A program made the translations under genes and the position numbers. Below, in pieces: positions 22,935 through 32,535 of a stretch of 64,000 bases of DNA (its first letter is position 1; the number at the start of each line of letters is the position of its first letter). The notes beneath the pieces are model-generated. The model worked only from the letters and a program-made list of their open reading frames with translations, made no database searches and was not told where the DNA came from. This stretch comes from Manduca sexta (lineage: Eukaryota; Arthropoda; Insecta; Lepidoptera; Sphingidae). The stretch is from positions 3,770,913 through 3,834,912 of the forward strand of contig NC_051131.1 in NCBI RefSeq assembly GCF_014839805.1. The letters are read 5' to 3'.

Positions 22935-23050
22935 AAAAATTGTTTTCGAATGATATCACGGTTTTTTATAATTTAACTTTCTCCCAACGATTTGAAGACT
23001 TTGCAGCTTCTGTCACGGGAAAGACGGAGGTGTAGCTCGTCTGAAAAGTG
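22935..23050 (+). repeat. Dispersed repeat copy (family of 13252-13340)
   Basis: CTTTCTCCCAACGATTTGAA and GACTTTGCAGCTTCTG match the shared core. Confidence 0.45.
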
Positions 23051-24467
23051 AATGTCATAATATCTACCTACATAATCATATTTATCAATTTGTATACTTG
23101 TAAAATTTTATATAAAAATTCCGCGACAAATTAATCTGAGAACTATTTTTAATTTGAATAACAAACGTACTGTGTTCAAACTTACGGATCACGTGTTCGT
23201 TAACTGGATTTAGTTATTACAAAACATCGTATTTTTTCATTCAGCAAATTTATAATTTAATTAACAACCTTAATAATATCACGCGTGGTAATCAAAATAT
23301 TGTACAATTGTTAACTATTACCGATTTATTCACAATGTATTCTTTTAATTAAAACTGTAAGTGTAATATAAATGAGTGTTAATCATGAAACTATATAAAC
23401 ATTTTAGCTGTGCTCGTCGCCTGGTCCACAATTTAACGAGATTTAGGACGGGCGGCTGCGGATTTGAACGGATCATGTTTTGAATCACAATTGCCATACT
23501 TATTCTAAAACGGGTTTAAATTTTGAATACAGTGGTAAGCATATATATACAGTCTATTACATATAATGTATCTATGTTTAGAATATTTTTCTACTCTAAG
23601 TGCATTAAGGACTACTTAGAGCATTGTAATTTAGTTCCACAACAAAAAGTTTCTTCATGCAAGTAGAGTGTGTTTGTATCATGTTTGCGTATAAGATAAT
23701 GGATTTTCCATTAGCCTCCACGGTTCGATATTAATGCATGAAACGGAAACTAATAGTAATAAAAAATGGACAAGAGCGGAAGGTATGAATTTGCTTATTT
23801 CATGTTATATTTTGCGTTGGTAATGGGCTGAGAGCCAAAGAATAAAGTCCGAGCTTAAAGTGGCACGTTAAGTGCTCCTGACATAAATCTGGAATTTGTT
23901 CATATTTCTAGGTTTTTTAAAGCTGCAAGCCGGTACCTCTTCTCTAGTAATCAATAGTTGGATGTCATTTAATTTTTGTTTTGAACTCTTACGCCTAAAC
24001 AGTAATGGAAGAGTTGTTTTCTCTCTTATATGAATTAATAGAAGTCTGTCTATACGTACCTATCCCTTTGGTTGTAGAACCTCGCATGATTTTCTGCAAT
24101 TATAAGGCGTGGAGTAATTGGTTACGTGGGCATAATTATAGGTTCTGAGAGTCGAGACATTCCTTTACTTCCCTTTTTATTATTTTCTTTGAACTGAGTT
24201 CGAGTGCTTATAATCTTGTTCACTTCACTTTCGCTTTGTGCTTTAGCTGAAATGCTTTGAAATATTCTTTGGATTGGAAATAAATTTTAAACATGTTTTG
24301 TAACGAATACGAAAGTTCCTATTGTTGGAGAACTCTTTGTATTGGAGGTTACAAGTTATTTCCTGCAAATATATCAGAAAAAAAACAATTTTTTATTTCA
24401 AAAAGTTAGATATTCTTAGGTTCTCTAACCTAAATCGATAACTGTTTTCAAGCCAATTTGTTGCATA
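23051..24467. other. AT-rich non-coding stretch, nothing recognised
   Basis: Only short spurious frames; no RNA gene or repeat recognised. Confidence 0.5.
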
Positions 24468-24648
24468 CCAGCTGACAGTGGCGAAAGGTGAAATTTACCG
24501 AAATGGAACCAGACACAACATATAGGTACGAAAATGCGTAAATGCAGTCTCCAAATCGTTTTAACAATAATTAGATTTTACATAAATTCTACACAAAGGG
24601 TAGTCGGCAAAAATTATGTTATATGGACCCTTCGCCACTGCCAGCTGA
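24468..24648. mobile_element. hAT-type MITE, 165 bp, with 8 bp target duplication
   Basis: The element at 24476-24640 starts CAGTGGCGAAAGG and ends CCCTTCGCCACTG. It is flanked by a perfect 8 bp duplication, CCAGCTGA (24468-24475, 24641-24648). CAGTG...CACTG termini with an 8 bp duplication are diagnostic of hAT transposons. It is too short to encode a transposase. Confidence 0.9.
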
Positions 24649-24810
24649 TTTATCTTTTTATACAATTTTCAAATTGCAACAAAAAAGAAATACTTGATAT
24701 TACACAGTCAATGTGAAAGCCACTACCAGCTGATTTATTTTTTTATACGATTATAAGATTTTCAAATTGTAACAAAATAAACTTAGTATTACACAGTCTA
24801 TGTGAAATAT
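24641..24810. repeat. Imperfect tandem duplication next to the hAT MITE
   Basis: CCAGCTGATTTAT...ACACAGTC(A/T)ATGTGAAA occurs twice (about 24641-24718 and 24727-24808), starting with the MITE's own target-site sequence. Confidence 0.75.
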
Positions 24811-25140
24811 AACCACAGCGACATTTTTTGTGATTGTGGCTCTCGATTGCCTCGTCTGAAAATGCCAGAGGGTCACCAGGGCCGGGTAATTAACATTTAT
24901 GACGCGTGTTGAGCAAGTGCACAGGCTCTCGAAGAAACCTGCCCCTCCCATTACGACATATAAAGGCTGTAATGTAATGATCACTTACGCTGACTGCACA
25001 CACCTTTATTAGGGTTCCGTGGCTTAATGAAATTAGAGATAAGGTTCAGAGTCCTATATTTTTTTCTTTAATGGGCTAGATAAAATGTCAGACAATCTTA
25101 TATCTTATATCTTATATTTTTTATACAAAAGGTAAATATA

Positions 25141-25740
25141 TGTCGGAGTGTAACTGTTTACTTGGTTATTTTTTTACATGACCGGTAAAGTTTCACCGGT
25201 CTATATTTATTCAGACAGTTATTGAAACACTTATTTACTTCAATAACAATTTACTGCATAGTAAGACTAGCGGAATACACAATGTGCTCGGTTCGAGCGT
25301 CCAAACAAGACTACTGAAGACTACTACTAGAGTCGTACATGACTCCAACCAGACTCAACCAACACTCGTACAAGACTGAGCTCTCGTCGTTCGGCCGGTC
25401 CTTATATTGGCAACAGTCGACCTCCCTCCTTTTCTAATACTTCCTCGATGTAATAATAGATGGCGCCACTATCGCTCCGGAAATTCACCAGTGCTGCGGC
25501 GACACGGCCATTCTGAAATGCGATGCGTGCTCTGCATCGCTGGTTCATGCTCTCTCTGTAACAGAAACTCATTGCCAAGGTGTTTACTTCCATTGTACAC
25601 CTCAGTCAATTTATTTGTAAGCAACATAGCTTTGGATATGGAACATGGGTTTCACGAGTAGTATGTTCACTCCTCGTGAATACAGGCAAACTTAAAGCTC
25701 ACTCTTAATGAGTGGCATATGGTAAGTTGTAAAAGACACA
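25141..25740 (-). repeat. LTR copy A (minus orientation)
   Basis: Six hundred bases, inverted relative to copies C and D. It carries the TATA-like, initiator and AATAAA blocks in reverse. A 63-codon frame (25402-25593, -) recurs in other copies. Confidence 0.75.
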
Positions 25741-26175
25741 GCTCACTCCACTGAGTACTAGTCGAAAAATGTGATGAACCGTTGTATTTGCGCCAGCACG
25801 GCCATACTGACAGGCGGCGCGCGCTCTGCGCCAGCCTCGTTGATTCTCGTAACTAGATTTTGATTCTGTAAGAATAGAACGTACTTTCTCTTATTAGTAC
25901 AACTGTGAACAACCCATGTTGCTTATTTTGAAATCATTATTATTGTAAGGACAGTACACAGAGATGCCTTCAATGCGCTGTTTTATCAATTTAGAATCTG
26001 TGGTGTGCACGTGTCTAATCACGGTTCCACAAGGCGTCCCAACGGTATCTCAGGGTTCACTTTTGGATACATCAAGGACCCGTGGTTAGCTCAAGGGTAA
26101 CACATGATTTAGCTCAGAGGTGCCACTCTCCAGATATTTTATTCTCGAAGATTATTGTAAAGTACAGAACGCAAA
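25741..26175 (-). other. Internal sequence 'X' next to LTR A
   Basis: This is the reverse complement of 28123-28508 plus 30444-30494 on the right side, with few changes. It is non-coding as far as I can see and would be the 3' internal region of a minus-oriented retroelement. Confidence 0.65.
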
Positions 26176-26176
26176 G

Positions 26177-26213
26177 TGAATACAGGCAAACGCTTTAAGT
26201 TTGCCTGTATTCA
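26177..26213. other. Hairpin at an orientation switch
   Basis: Fifteen-base perfect arms (TGAATACAGGCAAAC and its complement) surround the loop GCTTTAA. The left arm is LTR sequence in minus orientation and the right arm is the start of plus-oriented LTR copy B, so this is where the element folds back on itself. Confidence 0.8.
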
Positions 26214-26645
26214 CGAGGAGTGAACATACTACTCGTGAAACCCATGTTCCATATCCAAAGCTATGTTGCTTACAAATAAATTGACTGAGGTGTACAGTGG
26301 AAGTAAACACCTTGGCAATGAGTTTCTGTTACAGAGAGAGATGAACCAGCGATGCAGAGCACGCATCGCATTTCAGAATGGCCGTGTCGCCGCAGCACTG
26401 GTGAATTTCCGGAGCGATAGTGGCGCCATCTATTATTTCATCGAGGAAGTATTAGAAAAGGAGGGAGGTCGACTGTTGCCAATATAAGGACCGGCCGAAC
26501 GACGAGAGCTCAGTCTTGTACGAGTGTTGGTTGAGTCTGGTTGGAGTCATGTACGACTCTAGTAGTAGTCTTCAGTAGTCTTGTTTGGACGCTCGAACCG
26601 AGCACATTGTGTATTCCGCTAGTCTTACTATGCAGTAAATTGTTA
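26192..26645 (+). repeat. LTR copy B (plus, truncated at both ends)
   Basis: It matches copy C but starts inside it at GCTTTAAG and stops at CAGTAAATTGTTAT, where copy C begins. It lacks the CATG...ACTCCGACA end. Confidence 0.75.
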
Positions 26646-27243
26646 TCTTTTACAACTTACCATATGCTCACTCATTAAGAGTGAGCTTTAAGTTTGCCTG
26701 TATTCACGAGGAGTGAACATACTACTCGTGAAACCCATGTTCCATATCCAAAGCTATGTTGCTTACAAATAAATTGACTGAGGTGTACAGTGGAAGTAAA
26801 CACCTTGGCAATGAGTTTCTGTTACAGAGAGAGCATGAACCAGCGATGCAGAGCACGCATCGCATTTCAGAATGGCCGTGTCGCCGCAGCACTGGTGAAT
26901 TTCCGGAGCGATAGTGGCGCCATCTATTATTTCATCGAGGAAGTATTAGAAAAGGAGGGAGGTCGACTGTTGCCAATATAAGGACCGGCCGAACGACGAG
27001 AGCTCAGTCTTGTACGAGTGTTGGTTGAGTCTGGTTGGAGTCATGTACGACTCTAGTAGTAGTCTTCAGTAGTCTTGTTTGGACGCTCGAACCGAGCACA
27101 TTGTGTATTCCGCTAGTCTTACTATGCAGTAAATTGTTATTGAAGTAAATAAGTGTTTCAATAACTGTCTGAATAAATATAGACTGGTGAAACTTTACCG
27201 GTCATGTAAAAAAAATAACCAAGTAAACAGTTACACTCCGACA
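26646..27243 (+). repeat. LTR copy C (plus), followed by a PBS
   Basis: It runs from CTTTTACAACTTACC to GTTACACTCCGACA. It contains CCAATATAAGGAC, then a TCAGT initiator-like site about 30 bases on, and GAATAAATA near the end. It is the only copy followed by a PBS-like sequence, so it acts as a 5' LTR. Confidence 0.75.
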
Positions 27244-27256
27244 TCAGAAGTGGGAT
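27244..27256 (+). other. Primer-binding-site-like sequence (tRNA-Leu)
   Basis: TCAGAAGTGGGAT directly follows the LTR's terminal CA. It is complementary to the 3' region of an insect tRNA-Leu (as I remember it, ending ATCCCACTTCTGA then CACCA), offset by about five bases from the CCA end. The tRNA identity is from memory. Confidence 0.45.
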
Positions 27257-27395
27257 GGGATCCTACCGATTTCAATATCCGCAATCAGAATGTTACGTCC
27301 ATATGGAACCAGGACACGAAGACCTTGAGCCCGATATACTGAAAGATAAAATACGAGCGAGCGACTATTGCGGCAACGGACTCCTGGTGACTTAG
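27255..27395 (+). CDS. Short unknown ORF after the PBS (46 codons)
   Basis: ATG at 27255-27257 opens a 46-codon frame (starts MGSYRFQYPQSE; stop TAG 27393-27395) where a gag gene would begin. I see no zinc knuckle, protease or other recognisable motif. The rest of the internal region to about 28000 has only unconnected short frames, so this may be a gag remnant or chance. Confidence 0.2.
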   Translation: MGSYRFQYPQSECYVHMEPGHEDLEPDILKDKIRASDYCGNGLLVT

Positions 27396-28007
27396 GATCA
27401 CAAATGTGCTCTTACCATCTTACAAACCCGTCTAAATGGTTCACTACACACCTACGCTATGTAGCATACTATGCTACAATGGAGAACGGTATGTGTGAAC
27501 AACTTCGAATGATAAAATGTCTGCGGGTACCGCGTTCCAATTGCTACAGCGTTCCTGTATGGGTGCCGCGCAAGGTGTGGAAATTCTACGGAAGCATCTT
27601 GGTTAAAGTGACTACATGAGTGGCAAATGGCGGTTGATGCTAACTGGCCTATCGCAGAGTATGTTTATCGACACCTGGAAAGTGTGGTATAGTATGACCC
27701 ATAACCCTTGTTTGAGGGTTCTGGTTTCAGTTATTTTCCCGTAATCTCTGGAAATATTGAAATTTCTTTTTTTTCCAGGAGGTATTAACTGGAAATGATG
27801 ACCGATTCACTACGTAGGTACATTTGTTTGACAAAGCAATAAAATTGCTGTTTAGAAAGTTTAAAACAAATCTGATTAAGGTCAGAATAGGCCGAACGAT
27901 ATTTCTGTTTTGGTTTTACTTTTGCAGAAATATGTTCGTGATCCATGGCGTGCGCAGACGCGCCTCAGGGGGTGCGGATGCAAAACGACGCGCTCCAGGC
28001 TGCGCGG

Positions 28008-28360
28008 GTCCTTAATGTATCCACATGTGAACCCTGAGATACCGTTGGGACGCCTTGTGGAACCGTGATTAGACATGTACACACCACAGATTCTAAATTG
28101 ATAAGGCGGTGCATTAGGGATGTCTTTGTGTACTGTACTTTACAATAATCTTCGAGAATAAAATATCTGGAGAGTGGCACCTCTGAGCTAAATCATGTGT
28201 TACCCTTGAGCTAACCACGAGTCCTTGATGTATCCTAAAGTGAACCCTGAGATACCGTTGGGACGCCTTGTGGAACCGTGATTAGACACGTGCACACCAC
28301 AGATTCTAAATTGATAAAACAGCGCATTGAAGGCATCTCTGTGTACTGTCCTTACAATAA
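28008..28360 (+). repeat. Two-copy tandem repeat of about 213 bp in sequence X
   Basis: GAACCCTGAGATACCGTTGG through CAGATTCTAAATTGATAA occurs at about 28008-28150 and again from about 28221. The left arm (25930-26100) has the block once. Confidence 0.8.
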
Positions 28361-28544
28361 TAATGGTTTCAAAATAAGCAACATGGGTTGTTCACAGTTG
28401 TACTAATAAGAGAAAGTATGTTCTATTCTTACAGAATCAAAATCTAGTTACGAGAATCAACGAGGCTGGCGCAGAGCGCGCGCCGCCTGTCAGTATGGCC
28501 GTGCTGGCTAGTGTTGCCCAAATGCAAGAACAAGACGAGACTAA

Positions 28545-28645
28545 GCCAGTCTTGGTCTTGGTCTTGCGCCAATACACCTGATCTTGGTCTTGGTCTTGGT
28601 CTTGCGCTCCCAGTCTTGGTCTTGGTCTTGGTCTTGCAGCAAGAG
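28545..28645 (+). repeat. TCTTGG hexamer array, left subterminal region
   Basis: Runs of (GTCTTG)n broken by GCGCC and GCTCCC. A related array at about 30300-30415 occupies the other end, partly inverted. Confidence 0.85.
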
Positions 28646-29030
28646 TCTTGCAAGTCTTGCAATTACCTATTAGTCTATTACTATTTATTAAAGTTTACTT
28701 TAAATCTTAGAAAAACGTATTAGAATTGGAACATTGTGAGCTTGAATTAACATAGCCATAGTAAAGATCAAGCAGATTAATAAATAACTGAAGATTTGAT
28801 AAGAAATTCGAAAAATCAACTGACCTATATGTCGTTTTCCATGGAAGTAACTGTTTCTTAATAAACATTTATGATTTATAAAGCTTACATTTGCTAAAAC
28901 ATGTAAAAAAACAAATTAATTACAATAACTTGACTGTATTTTAAAGAACAATACTTATCTGTCTAGAAAGAGATTGAACCTTCAACTTATAAGAAATTTA
29001 ATAAAAGAGTTTTACGATTTATCATTGTAT

Positions 29031-29172
29031 CCCAAAGTAAAAATGAAAAATTATTATTAATATTTCCCAATTGGGACCCGAGTGGGGCCAAAGTGGGAAA
29101 TCACAAAGTAAAAATGAAAAATTATTGTTAACATTTCCTAATTGGGGCTTGAGTGGGATTTAAGTGGGAAAT
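29031..29172 (+). repeat. Two tandem copies of about 72 bp inside the hAT element
   Basis: CAAAGTAAAAATGAAAAATT ... AGTGGGAAATC occurs twice in succession (about 29031-29101, 29103-29172), with scattered substitutions. Both share the CCCAATTGGG-like motif of the downstream 25 bp array. Confidence 0.75.
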
Positions 29173-29330
29173 CCCAACGTTGAAATAGTAAATTATTGCT
29201 AATAGTTCCGCTTGAATAAATCTAACTAAGATAAACGAAAAACAGAAACAAATATTAAACATTTAACCGCAATATTAGTAATATCATCTAGTTGATTCGA
29301 TGTACATCAAATAAAGCGACGAATGTAATA

Positions 29331-29404
29331 TTCCCGCTTGGACCAGTGGTAACGTGAACGACTGATGATCAAGAGGACCCGAGTTCGAGCCCAACTGACG
29401 ACAA
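29331..29404 (+). repeat. tRNA-like sequence inside the hAT element
   Basis: The A-box-like TGGACCAGTGGTAACGTG and B-box-like GAGTTCGAGCCC are about 40 bases apart, as in a tRNA gene. I could not fold a good anticodon stem, so it is more likely the head of a SINE or a decayed tRNA than a working tRNA. Confidence 0.35.
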
Positions 29405-29539
29405 GGATGCATTCAACCAATAGTTCACTTTCTAATCGAAATATAAAGTTATAGTACCATCAGAGTCCGTAACTCAAAAATTATTTTTGATTTTTGAAAT
29501 TTTAGATTTTTTATAAATTTAGATTGGGATCTGATGGGG

Positions 29540-29640
29540 ATTTCCCAATTGGGCCCCATTTGGGATTTCCCAATGGGGGCCCATTTGGGATTTCCCAATG
29601 GGGGCCCATTTGGGATTTCCCAATGGGGGCCCAAGAGGGC
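29540..29640. repeat. 25 bp tandem repeat inside the hAT element
   Basis: CCATTTGGGATTTCCCAATG recurs with a 25 bp period from 29556, 29581 and 29606. The unit is itself made of inverted GGGAxxTCCC-like pieces. Confidence 0.85.
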
Positions 29641-30494
29641 TTTGCGTGACATCCCAAAGTGGGCCCCAAGAGGGAAGCCCAAGAGGGGCCCCATTGGTCG
29701 CACTTTTAAATTTCTAGTCGGGCTATCCTTACCATTTTATCCCAATCATAATACTACTTGCGTGATCAGTATAATGTATTCATTTTCATTCTAAGCACTC
29801 TGAAACTTATTTATTCTTTGGAACACCTGTAGGTACTCTTAAAATTCGAAATTATTTTGCATGAGTATACTTACGCCCTATGGCGGCAATCAAATAGTGT
29901 CAAATGTTATGATTTCGGCGTGGCGGCAACGATTGTTTTAGATTTCAAAAGAAGCCGCCGGCGCGTGTATCATAACCATGTACTTCCGAAAAGCGGCAAA
30001 TTTCTTTGAGAAGTAAGTACAAAACCTTTGATGCCGCATTATCAAAGTGCCGATGGTTAAAACATAGCTATGCATGCACTCAGTTTGATTTTAATAGATA
30101 TTTTTTTATTCGCGTTGTTTATGGTATTAGTCGTAATGCGCATAGGTCCAGTTTTTCATATTCTTTGATACAGTTTGTGCGTCTCATAGAATTCCTAAGC
30201 GTACCTACCTATACACCGAACTGTTACACCTAACTACTCAGTGAAATAGCGCTAAGTCCTAGCTGCAAGACGCAAGAGTCTTGCAGGCTATGTCTTGTTC
30301 TTGCTCAAGTCTTGCACGGTCAGTCTTGGTCTTGGTCTTGCTAAAAATACGCGGTCTTGTTCTTGGTCTTGGTCTTGCAAAAACGCAAGAACAAGACCAA
30401 GACTGCAAGACCAAGACTGAATTTGGGCAACACTAGTGCTGGCGCAAATACAACGGTTTATCACATTTTTCGACTAGTACTCAGTGGAGTGAGC

Positions 30495-31115
30495 TGTGTC
30501 TTTTACAACTTACCATATGCCACTCATTAAGAGTGAGCTTTAAGTTTGCCTGTATTCACGAGGAGTGAACATACTACTCGTGAAACCCATGTTCCATATC
30601 CAAAGCTATGTTGCTTACAAATAAATTGACTGAGGTGTACAGTGGAAGTAAACACCTTGGCAATGAGTTTCTGTTACAGAGAGAGCATGAACCAGCGATG
30701 CAGAGCACGCATCGCATTTCAGAATGGCTGTGTCGCCGCAGCACTGGTGAATTTCCGGAGCGATAGTGGCGCCATCTATTATTACATCGAGGAAGTATTA
30801 GAAAAGGAGGGAGGTCGACTGTTGCCAATATAAGGACCGGCCGAACGACGAGAGCTCAGTCTTGTACGAGTGTTGGTTGACTGTGGTTGGAGTCTTGTAC
30901 CAGCCTTGTAGCAGTATTGTAGTAGTCTTCAGCAGTCTTGTTTCACGCTCGAACCGAGCACATTGTGTATTCCGCTAGTGTTACTATGCAGTAAATTGTT
31001 ATTGAAGTAAAGAAGTGTTTCAATAATTGAATAACTGTCTGGAAAATAAATATAGACCGGTGATACTTTAACGGTCATGTAAAAAAATAACCAAGTAAAG
31101 AGTTTCATTCCGACA
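30495..31115 (+). repeat. LTR copy D (plus), right end of the composite
   Basis: It begins TGTGTCTTTTACAAC after a purine-rich GGAGTGAGC and ends ATTCCGACA, about 621 bp. TATA-like AATATAAGG (about 30827) and TCAGT (30856-30860) are correctly spaced for a promoter; AATAAATA lies near 31045. The 63-codon frame (30642-30833) is intact here too. Confidence 0.75.
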
Positions 31116-31687
31116 TATATTATACTTTATTTAGAAAGATAACTCAAAACAAAGTTGCAGATTATATTATCATTGTATTCTAATTATACTGAAGTTTTTA
31201 GATGACAAATATACAAATGCATTGTGAATCACATATAAAAGCTTGATTGATATATTTTATATTTTTAATGACTACCATAGAAAATCTTGACTGAAACATA
31301 ATATTAAATTAATTTAATTCGGACGGAAGTTTTGTCACAAACAGCTCGCACTTCACTCGTCTCATCTTATTGCAAACGTCCCCAATGGACTGTAAGGGGA
31401 ATTGCCACAATCCCCGTGTTGAAGGTACCAACGTAATGTCGTGTTTACTATTGGGACCTGAGGGCGTGCAAGCAATATCTGGCGTGTCGCGAAATACGTA
31501 CAGATTGTATTAAATGAAAAGTTTATTTTAATAATTAAATCTAAAATAACTTACTTTCCAAGCATTAATGAAAAAGATACGGTAATGAGAAATGTAAATG
31601 AAGCTTGATATTGTTGATTGAATGATAGAATGAAAACATTTAATTCTATACACGAAATACAGTTAAATGAATACAATTATTATATAA

Positions 31688-32518
31688 CTAGCTTCCGCCC
31701 GCAGCTTCGCCCGCGTGGATTTCGGACTTCAAAAATGGAGCCGGTCGCGAACGTTCGAGAATGTTCGTTTTACGAAGCTACTCGCTAGGTGATTCGCTAG
31801 CCTCTAGGTGCCAAGCAAGCCGCCTGCCTGAGCGTTCGCGACCTTATATATATACAAAGATAATCCTTATAGCATGATTCAGTATTCACGCATGATGGCT
31901 TATTATTAGCGTATTTCATGTATAACTTTGGTGTTTCAATACCGATTTGTATGATTCTTTTTTATGGAATATTTAATAATGTTAACATTTTTAATTAGGG
32001 ATGACTGAGTGTTATAAACGTAAGAGTAGACAAATATAATGAGAAAGCTTCGGACTGCTAAGCTATCGGGAGTTACACGTGTTATTGTGAGTCAATCATA
32101 AAAGATAGACATATGCTGTCGTGGGATATTATTTACATAATTTTAAGGAAAACATTTCCGTCATACATGATTTCTGTGTAGCTTTAACCATTATGGTTGC
32201 ACACGCGACGGAAGCTTAAAAAATGTAATAACTTCTCCCGTTTTCCCAACATTTCCCTTCACTGCTCTGCTCCTGTTAATTGTAGCGTGATGAAAAGTAT
32301 ACTATAACCAGCACAGGAGTATGACAAATAATTGTACCAAGTTTCGTTAAAATCCGTCGAGTAGTTTTTGTTTCTATAACGGTTATACAGACAGACAAAA
32401 ATTTTACTAATTGCATTTTTGGCATAAGTATCGATCCCTAATCACCCCCTGATAGTTATTTTGGTAATATATTTCATGTACAGAATTGACCTCTCTACAG
32501 ATTTATTATAAGTATAGA
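31688..32518 (-). mobile_element. Helitron-like element, 831 bp
   Basis: On the minus strand it starts TCTATACTTATAATAAATCT after an A and ends GCGAAGCTGCGGGCGGAAGC then TAG before a T. The 5' end (GTAGAGAGGTCAATTCTGTA) is a form I recognise from many lepidopteran genomes. A (GATA)n tract follows at 32515-32535. Confidence 0.7.
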
Positions 32519-32535
32519 TAGATAGATAGAAGATA

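Larger units (their letters stand above)
28501..30443. mobile_element. hAT-type element nested in the composite (1.93 kb)
   Basis: Element 28509-30435. Termini are TAGTGTTGCCCAAAT and ATTTGGGCAACACTA (15 bp TIR), with a perfect 8 bp duplication GTGCTGGC (28501-28508, 30436-30443). The left composite arm preserves the empty site, which proves the insertion. Both subterminal regions hold TCTTGG-type hexamer arrays, where hAT transposases typically bind. No transposase ORF is visible, so it is non-autonomous. Confidence 0.92.
25141..31115. mobile_element. Composite inverted-LTR element (6.0 kb)
   Basis: The two ends are inverted copies of each other: TGTCGGAGTG at 25141 and ATTCCGACA ending at 31115. 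The arms are about 1.04 kb each (25141-26175 against 28123-31115, less the nested hAT). Each arm is an LTR plus adjoining internal sequence. The centre holds two more direct LTR copies and a primer-binding-site-like sequence. The flanking TATA (25137-25140, 31116-31119) may be a 4 bp target duplication, which is weak evidence in AT-rich DNA. No reverse transcriptase, integrase or protease can be seen, so it could only move with help. Confidence 0.75.

Noticed and set aside
26263..26981. Repeated 63-74 codon frames ending RLLPI as host genes
   Set aside because: They lie inside LTR copies across the promoter region and match no protein family I know; kept only as a note on the LTR.
28444..28723. 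Low-complexity 'TKTKTK' / 'LVLVLV' frames
   Set aside because: They are translations of the TCTTGG hexamer array.
29449..29794. 84- and 86-codon frames with Gly/Pro-rich repeats on both strands as a structural protein
   Set aside because: They are translations of the 25 bp palindromic tandem repeat inside the hAT element, open on both strands because of its symmetry.
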